A stretch of DNA of 64,000 bases from JBGSPQ01 sp964346765 (lineage in GTDB: Bacteria; Patescibacteriota; Gracilibacteria; UBA1369). A program made the position numbers and the translations under genes. The DNA is taken from assembly GCA_964346765.1 (NCBI GenBank), contig CAYFWB010000001.1, forward strand, positions 1-64,000. The letters run 5' to 3'. Below are positions 47,301 through 56,300 of the stretch, one piece after another (position 1 is the first letter of the stretch; each line of letters begins with the position of its first letter). Below the pieces are notes generated by a model. That model was not told where the DNA came from, did no database searches, and worked only from the letters and a program-made list of their open reading frames with translations.

Positions 47301-50300
47301 GGAGTCGTAAACGAGGTAGAAAGAACTGTCCGTTAATAGTGCCGGTACCATCCATTGCGGATCGCGCATATCGAATTCAACGTCAATTTCTCCCAAATTT
47401 CCCGTTTCCTGAGCCTGCCACTGGCGGTCCAGGATCTGATAGTTGGAAGGGGCGTCGGTGGACGTCCAGAGACGGTCACCGTTGTCATGTCCCCAGATCA
47501 GGAACTCGCTGTCGTCCATGGTGCCGGTTCCGTCTTCTTTTGAAACTTTAAGAATATTCTGATCATCTGTGTATTTGGTACTGGTGCGGCTCCATCCGGC
47601 ATCGTCATCCTGGCCGATACCGACCACATCATATTCATGGGTGTCGTCGGAGCTCCAGATTGTATTTCCGGATGAATCAAGGTAATCCAGGTTAGTATCC
47701 TGATTCAGAGGTACTGCGTATTTTAGGGCCAGGTAGGAGTGCAGGCGCTGCTGGTCGGTGGGGGACGGATAGGTATCGTACATAATAAACTCACCTAAGT
47801 CCCCTTCGAAGTCATAGCCACTGCCATAGATGTTGCAGTCACCACCATACAGCAGCTCCCCGAGGATGAAGCAGGCACCGTCGTAAATGCTACCTGAATT
47901 TGATTCGGAAGCAATCTCTTTGCCGTCGAAGACCTGGCTGTGGGTGGAGCCCGAGCGGCGCATGGTGATGATATGGGGGTTTTCGTCATCGGAGCCTACA
48001 ATGTCTGTGTAAAGTGTATTATCTGCCAGTTCGCCTCTGTAACTGCCGTCGGGGTACAGGGTTAAGGAGGTATTGGAATTACCGTAAGACCAGATCCATT
48101 CATCGTTGGCGTCTTCGTTCAGGTAAACGGTGGTGATCCAGAGGTCGCCGTCGGGCATGTCGTAGAAGTCTTTAATGCCCAAATGATCGTCGGAAGCGGA
48201 AAAATTGACCGCCGGCTGGCCGTTGATGCGGTTGGAATACCAGACGGGATCCGAGCCGCCGAAGCCGGCTTCCGTGCGGTCTAGGTAGAAGGCATAGGGG
48301 CCAAGGTCGGTCCAGCCGGTGGCACTGGTGTCGTTACCGGTCTGGGAAACACTTGAAGAGTCGGCGCGGAGCCACATAAGTAGGTCATCACTCAGGTTTC
48401 CAAGCGGATAGTTTTCGGTCCCTGTTGGTGTCCCCAGGGTAAAGCGTGTTCCGGACACATCCCCCTGAGGCAAATCACTAAGCTGAGCGGTCCATTTATC
48501 GTCGCCGGAGGTATCATCGCCGGAGGATCCATCATCAGCCATGGCAAATACACCACCGGGCGTATCACAAGATTCTGTACTAAGGCATTCATCACTCAGT
48601 GAACCATCTGCGTCTTTGTCATAAATAAAGTAATAATCTGAACCTGAAATTAAGGCAGGTATGAGCACTTTTGGATTTTTCGTATCGAATTCAATGTCCA
48701 CACCTCCAATATCGTTAGTTTCGAAGCCATACCACTGGCGGTCTAATAATTTATACCCCGTAGGTGCCCCCGTCGAGGTCCATAGCCTGTCTCCGTCATT
48801 ATGTCCCCAGATAAAGAAATCCATATCATCCTGACTGGTCGCTTCGGAAACCTGGACAATCGCTTTTTCTGAATTATTTTTTGAGCTGGTCTGATCCAGG
48901 TCGGACGTGTCATCCTGACCGATACCGGCAATAAAATAACGGTAGGAATTCTGGTTGTTATCATCATGCGCATCCCAAATAACATTGCCCGAAGAATCCA
49001 GATAATCACCTTTTTCATTCTCGCTGCTAACGTTAGACTGGTCGAGGGAAATACCGTACTTGAGGGCCATATAGGTATTTATTTTCTGCTGGTCACTTTC
49101 GGGAACCGTATTATCGTAAATAATGAATTCGGCGATATCACCTTCGAAATGCTGGCTGGTCGAGAAACCAGTGCAAAGGCCGTCGGGCTCTTCCGCGAAA
49201 ACGAAACATCCGCCCTGGTTACCGCCACCTCCATTTGCTTCAGTGGCAATCTCTTTTCCATCCAGCATTTGATAAATATTTCCGCTACTTCGGTACATTG
49301 TAAGTAGCTTAGCCGTTCCGTTATCGATGTCTTCAGATAATGAGGGACTGCTGAGATAATTGCCTGCGAATTGGGTAGTAAAGTAATTGCTTGAGTCGAT
49401 CTTCATATATGACTCATCATCGTCGCTGCTTGTTCCGTAGGTCCACATCCATTCATCGCCATTAAGTGTGTCTCGTTTATAAACGATGGCAATGAAATGG
49501 TCGTTTGCCGGCCATGTACTGAAGCCGGATCGGCCTAAACGGTCGGTACTACCATCGAAAGATAAGGCGGGATTGCCATTAATTAAATTATTATTCCATG
49601 CGGGGTAAGTTCCGCCGATATCGGGTGTGGTGTTATGGTCAAAAACAAACGCATTCGGGGTCTGGTCCGTCCAGGCCGTGGCGTCGGTGCCGTCACCGGT
49701 ATTAGTCACGCCGGCGTCGGCTTTTAGCCACACACTAATATCAGAGTAAACGCCACCCGGCCAGATTGTCTGGAGTGTGTAGTCTACCTGCTGGGAGCTA
49801 CTCATGTCGTTGCCCAGGCTGTCGGTACAGCGGATGTAAACTGTTTTGGAACCTTCGCCGCTGAGATTAGAGGTACAACTGGAAGTTGACGCGCAGCTGT
49901 TTGACATGGAAGCATAGGTAACGTCGGAGGTGTCCCACTTACAGGCGGAAACTCCGACACCATCGTCACTGGAAACAAAGAGGATTTCAGTGGAACTGTC
50001 ATCTGTTCCGTCTACGTAAGGCGAGGTGGTGTCACCGGCCACGCTGGTAATGTTGTCGATTGTAGGCGCGGAGCTATCAACCGTGTAGTCGACTTGCTCA
50101 GATCTGCTCATAGCATTTCCGGCAGCGTCGATACAGCGGATGTAGACCGTTTTGGAACTTTCGCCGCTGAGATTAGAGGTACAACTGGATGTTGACGCGC
50201 AGCTGTTTGACATGGAAGCATAGGCGACGTCGGAGGTGTCCCATTTACAGGCGGAGACGCCGGATTCGGGGTCTGAACTGCTGAAAAGGATTTCGGTGGA

Positions 50301-53300
50301 ACTGTCATCTGTTTCATCGTAATACGGTGAGGAAGTATCACCAGCTACACTGGTAATAGAATCGATAGAAGGTACGGCTGAATCTACCTTGGTCGTATCT
50401 GTACCGGTGAAGGTAGCCTGGTTGTAGACATTATCGCGGGAAGAATAGCGGAATTGATAACAGTTGCCGTTACTTGAGCTAAAGTTATAGTTGGTGGCCG
50501 TGTCGTTTTCAGTCACGCCGGCATCAGACCAGCCGCTGTAGCTACCACAAGAGCCGCCGCTCAGTGTCGCGCTCTGGTACTCCAGAAGGTAGTGGCCGTC
50601 TGTGGTACTCATGCCTGAACTGGAATCAGTACCCGGATCAACACTGACCGCAATCGTGGTATCCGTTTTATAACCATTGGTATTGCTGGCAGAACCACCG
50701 GTTGGGGCTGTGGTATCCAGTGTGCAGGTACGAGTGGTGTTGTTGGTGGAACCGGAGTTGGCGGTGGCGGTGACAGTGATGGGCGAAGTACAGGTCGAAG
50801 ACTGTTCAATGGAATAATCAAGCGTATAGGGGGTGGAGTTGTCGGAAGGTGTGTCATTGAATTCTGTACTACCGTCTACTGATGAAATACCACTATCGGC
50901 ATCGCTTGCGCTTACATTAACGGTAAATGATCCGGGTGTGGCCGGAACGTTGGTGTAGTAAAGCGTGCTTCCGCTGTCATAAATGTAGTTGCTGGATTCA
51001 GTGATACTGTCGATGGAGACTGTCGGAATACTGGTGTCGACCTTGACTACACAGGTGGATGAGAGGGTGGAGTTGCCAACAAGATCAATCGTGAGATAAC
51101 GGTATTCGTAACAGCCATTGGCAAGGCCTGTTTGGCCAAGGTTGGTGTCATTAGCCGATCCCAGACTGGAATAATCTCCGTAACTGCCGCATGAATCGGC
51201 TGAAAGGTTTCCGCTTCGGCGTTGGAAGTAGACGGCAGAAGTATTGACGCCGGAACCGGAATCAGAACCGGAAGAACCGGTGACGTTGAAATTTCCGTCG
51301 GTGTCGTAAGCGGAAGGACAGCTGACAGAAGCGCCTGTTGGGTCGTCGTTATCGACCGTTACATCAAAATCATCTGTATTGGTCAAGTCGGCGTTGTTGT
51401 AACCAGTAACTGTATTGTCCGCGTAAGAGCTGTTGGCAGAGGTGGTAACTGTGTACTGATTAGAGTATGGTGACTCTGGATCTTCGTTCCCCATTTGGGG
51501 TGTAATTGTGCTACTAATGCCTGGAAATATTACATAGTTGATACCGGATTGCGGATCGGACGCGGACACGTTAACTGTGAAATTCTGGGAAGAAGAAGGT
51601 GTTTTATAGAAGACTGTTTTGGTTCCGGATTCATAGTAAATATCACCGCTCGATTCAGTGATTCCGCTAACGGAGGTGGATGGAGCTGTGGTATCTACTT
51701 TGTATTCATCGGACGTGGTGAAGGTGCCGGTGTTGCCGACATTATCAGTCGTCTGCCATCGGTATTTGTAACAAGTGGCATCAGTGATGGTACCGGTGTC
51801 GGTGATATTGGGATAAGTGCCACCTTGTGTTGTGGTGGCAAAAGAACCGTAGGTACCACAGGTGTCGCCCGAGAGCGTGGCGGTGGCCCGCTGGAGGGTG
51901 CGGGTGGAGGTGTCTTCACCGGAACCGGATTCAGTGACTGAGCCGATGGTCATGGAAGGATCGGTGGCGGTACTGGTTATGTACTGGGTACTGTAAGTGA
52001 TGGTGCCGGTGGGGGCGGTGACATCACGGGTAACGGTGAATCCACAGGTGTTCGTGAGTCCACTGTTACTGTAAACCGTGGCATCCTTGGCATCGGGAGA
52101 GGTAGTGGCGGAAGTGGTCCAGGAATAGGTTTGAGAATATGGTGAGGAAGTGTCATCGGTACTGCTTGGCGAGAATCCTGTTGCCAGCGTTGGGAAGTTG
52201 ACTTTTTCGATGCCAGCCGTGGTGTCGCCAGCGGTCACGTTCACATCGAAGCCACCCGTAAAGCCACTGTTGTAGTAAATGGTGGTACCCGTCTGGTACT
52301 GATATTGAGGATTGGTGCCTTCGTTGATGGAACAGCTGGCGGTCGGTGTACCTGTGGATACCTTGGTAACGTCGGTACCGGTATAGGTAGTCTGATTACC
52401 GAGTGTGTCAGCGACGGTATAGCGGAATTTGTAACAATTGCCATTACTTGATGAGAAATTGTAGCTGGTAGCTGTGGCCGTTTCCGTTACACCTGCGTCG
52501 GTCCAGCTGCCATAAGAACCACATGAACCAGCTGAAAGAGTGGCGCTTTGGTATTCGAGCAGGTAGTCGCTGTTGGTACTACTCATGCCTGAACCGGAAT
52601 CGGTACCACGGTTGACGCTGACGGTAATGGTCGTGTCGGTTTCGTAGCCATTTGTATTACTGACAGAACCACCGGTAGGGCCATCCGTGTCGTAGTCAAA
52701 GTCATCCTGCGAAGTGGATTCAGTAATGTCCACGTTATTTGTAGCTCGTGCGCTAACCGTATAATTACGTCCAGAGGTGAAGTTAGTGTCGTCGATGGTG
52801 TATTTCCAGGTAGTCGTTCCGGTGGTTACCGGTAACCAGGTTTCGGATGCAGACCAGCCGGATCCAGTCCAATAATTATTGGAAACGCTTTCTTGAATTC
52901 GCACTTCTACGCCGGAAATTCCGGAATCAGCATCTGTTGCCGTACCATTGATGGTATCGGTGTGATTAAAATCCGTACCATAATAATTATTGGCAATGTC
53001 GACGGTACTGGTTGGTGCGGATTCGTCGTAATAATAATTTTTTAGCAAGTTACCACCCCAGTTTCCAGCATTATCTCTGACACGGAACTGGATGGTAAAA
53101 TCAGCGCCCGGTGAATAAGAATCATAGTAACAATAATTGGAATCCTGGCTTACACCAGTTCCTGTCCACCCACTGCTATTTATACTGACCTCACATGTTC
53201 CGGCTTCGATATCCGAGCCACTGTCAGAAATGGAAGCGCGCAAAGATATGGTTCCATTGAACCAGATATTATCATAACTTGAACCGCTATAAATTGTGGT

Positions 53301-56300
53301 TGTGCCTACATTTGGACTTGAATTATCCTGTGTGGAGCTGGTTGACTGGCTCCAGTCGGTTGTGTTATCAAGGGAGTCTTTGGCGCGAACAAAATAGTAG
53401 TAGATTTCACCATCGGAAAGGCTGGAAAATGTATAATTGGTGTTTGAAGTCCATCCGCTGGAGGTGCAATCGGTTGTTGTATCGGTTGTGTTTCTGCAAA
53501 ATTCATACTGCACTCCACCCACGCCGCTGTCGGTTGAACCGCTTGTGGATACAAAATTGGTGCTTCCCGGGGAGTAGGTGGGTTCGGCGTTCATGGTTGG
53601 TTGTGTGGGGGTGGCATTGTCGTATGTAAAGGTGTCGCTGGCGGTACTGCTTAAGTTCTCGGCGTTGTCGTAGGAATAGACTTGTACTGTATAGGTGCGG
53701 CCGTTTGTAAAGTTGCTGTCGTTTATTGTATAGCTCCACGGTCTGGTACCTGTTCCAGGAGTGAAAGAGGTGGGCTCTACGGTTTGCCAGGATGTTGTCC
53801 AGTTCGATCCGTTCCAATAATAAGTGGAGCCTGAAACGTAGCTGATGACAATATTTACTTCTTCTACTCCGCTTAGAGAGTCGTATGAAGAACCGCTGAT
53901 TGTACTTGAGTCATTCCATGTGGTCGGCCCGTAATATGTGTCGGGTAGACTGAATGAATTGGTGGGATTGACGGAATCCCAGATAAAAGTATCATTTGAA
54001 TATGAGGAAGTTAGAGATACGTTGTCTACAGCCTGAGAAGATACTGTGTAAGTGAGACCGTTTGACAGCTGGTTGGCAGGTAGACCGCTATAATACCAAG
54101 AGGTGGTTCCTGTAACTCCATTTGGCCAAAATTCTAAACCGAAGGAGCTACCATCCCAATAGTAATTATCACTACTTCTCTCTATATAGACACGGACGAG
54201 ATTTACGCCTGAATGCGCATCAGAAGCGGTTCCTGTAATGGTTGTCGTTGTGTCGTAGGTGTTTGGCCCATAATAGGTGTTGGCAATATTTGTTGAGGCG
54301 GTTGGGTTTGTTTGATCGCGTTTGACGATAAAGTTTTGTGTACTGCTTGTCCCGGCTATGTCTTCATTTTGTACGCGAAAATAGTTGATTCCTTCGGGGA
54401 AGGATGTTGCTACGGATCTATCGCTGTCATAGATGTCTGGTGAACAGGTTGAAGAATCGGTGCAATATCGAGGATAAGTTGTGGAGGGGCCGCAATCGGG
54501 GCAGGTCCATGTACAGGTGGGAGAAGAGTAGTTTCCCCATACATTGTGGGTAAAGCTTCCGCAAGAAATAATGGGTAGACTGGGAGCGTACCTGTCGTAT
54601 CTGACACTGTCGCAGTGATAACCATATTGATTATATGAGTCTAGTGGCCGGGTACAAAAGTAATAAATAGTATCATTGGATTGATTAATCGGTGTGGTGA
54701 CGGTGCCGTCACAATCTGTATACAAATTTCCAAGGCTGGTGCCGCTACCGTAGGTTGTATCCGTATCCCAATAGGCGTAGCAACTTGAAAGTCCACCCGA
54801 ATCGCCAGTGGTATTGAGCGTGACATTAAGGTTAGGTGCCACATAGTAGTAACTGGCGGTTAATGTACGAGAAGGGGGATTGTAATAAACGAGTAATCTG
54901 GGATAGTAGGAGGAGTTGTCCCAGCGGTAAATTCTAAAGTAATCACTTGTGGTAAAGCTTGCAAGTACAAATGAAAACCAATTGTTTGATAAGCGGTTGG
55001 TTAAATATCCATAACCAGTGGATGAGAATGTTTGTACTAGTGCGTGCCCATAACCGTCTGATGTATAAACAGTATCACTGCCCCCGGAATAATTTGATGT
55101 ATCACCATAAATTGTTGTTCCCGTTGAACTTAGTGGATCGGAATCTGCCACATACGCATAGTAACTCATGTTGGCAACTGTAGGTATGCGGCGTAAGTAT
55201 GTATATAGTGTCGCACCTGTAAATGTTGATCCATCCATGATTCCACTTGCATTGAAGCGGGCCCATGCTCGGCGGGTGGGGGTGCAATCGTCCCAACAGC
55301 CAATGTCTGCGTCGTCGTACCATTTTTCACCGCCGGATCCCACTGTACCGGTATAATTGTCCGTTTGAGAAGTGATGGTGGGGTCAACTATTACGGGAAA
55401 TTTTCTGGAATTGTCCGTGAGCCATTCAGCGGGTGTGTTTTTACAGATCTCCAGGCTATATTTGTTATCTTTTATGGTATAGCTGCCGAAAATAAAATTA
55501 TCTGGATTTTTTTGTTCAAATATTTCCGGTGCGAAAAATCTTACGGTGGGTTTGTTTTGCCCGTTTGAAAATTCTATTTCCCTGATTTTACCGGGCGTTT
55601 CAGGGTCGTTGATTGTCTTGTAGGTCCAGTCTTCAGGAATGATTACCTGTTCGCAGTAAGCTAACTTTTCTGCTTTTTCCGGCATGTTCGCGATTGCTGA
55701 TTTGTCTTTTAAAATAACGTCCATTCTTCTTGCCAAAGATGATCCCTGCTTAAATGAAACATCGGTATTTTTGAATACTTCCGGATAAATAATATTGTTT
55801 GTATGGGGAGTAGCCTGAACTTTGTTAGCAGTTGTTTTTTCAAGGTTTTTCCCATTGGCGTCCAGCCATCTCATTTCCGGATTTATCCAGTCTTTAAAAA
55901 GGTCTCCTTTTATGTCAATGAGTAGACCCTGATCGCCGCTGTACTTTGAATAAAAGCGGTGTGTGTTGTTTTTTATGCTGGAATAAGCATACTCGGGATG
56001 GATGCCGGTGTTGTTTTCTTCCACGTCCAAGTCAACATCTTTCCATTCGCCGTTGTCTTCGTAGTGTACGGGTCCGGCCGAAAGTACCGCGGTTATGGAA
56101 CCATCCGGGTTTTTGTAGTGTTTTGTGGTGGCGTCGCGGAGTTCAATGATTTCGTCTTCCGGTTTCAATTTGCTTAGAGGATCTTCTGTGGGTTGCGAGG
56201 TGTTTTTGATGGCGTTTTCCAATGAAATCGCAGGGGTGTTTTCCAGGGGGTTTTGATACCAGTTGTGTAAGCCGGTGTTCCATTCGGGAAATGTGAATGC

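Noticed and set aside
46501..48374. The long direct repeats as a composite transposon or insertion sequence
   Set aside because: Both copies are in frame within one gene, encode homologous protein units, have no inverted ends and no transposase.
51222..51473. Plus-strand frame with valine- and glycine-rich composition in the giant gene
   Set aside because: It is a shadow frame; the minus-strand coding sequence continues without interruption across it.
53040..54900. A CRISPR array or tandem DNA repeat in the Ig-like part of the giant gene
   Set aside because: The repetition is at protein level with diverged DNA and irregular lengths; no constant repeat of 25-40 bp with regular spacers is present.
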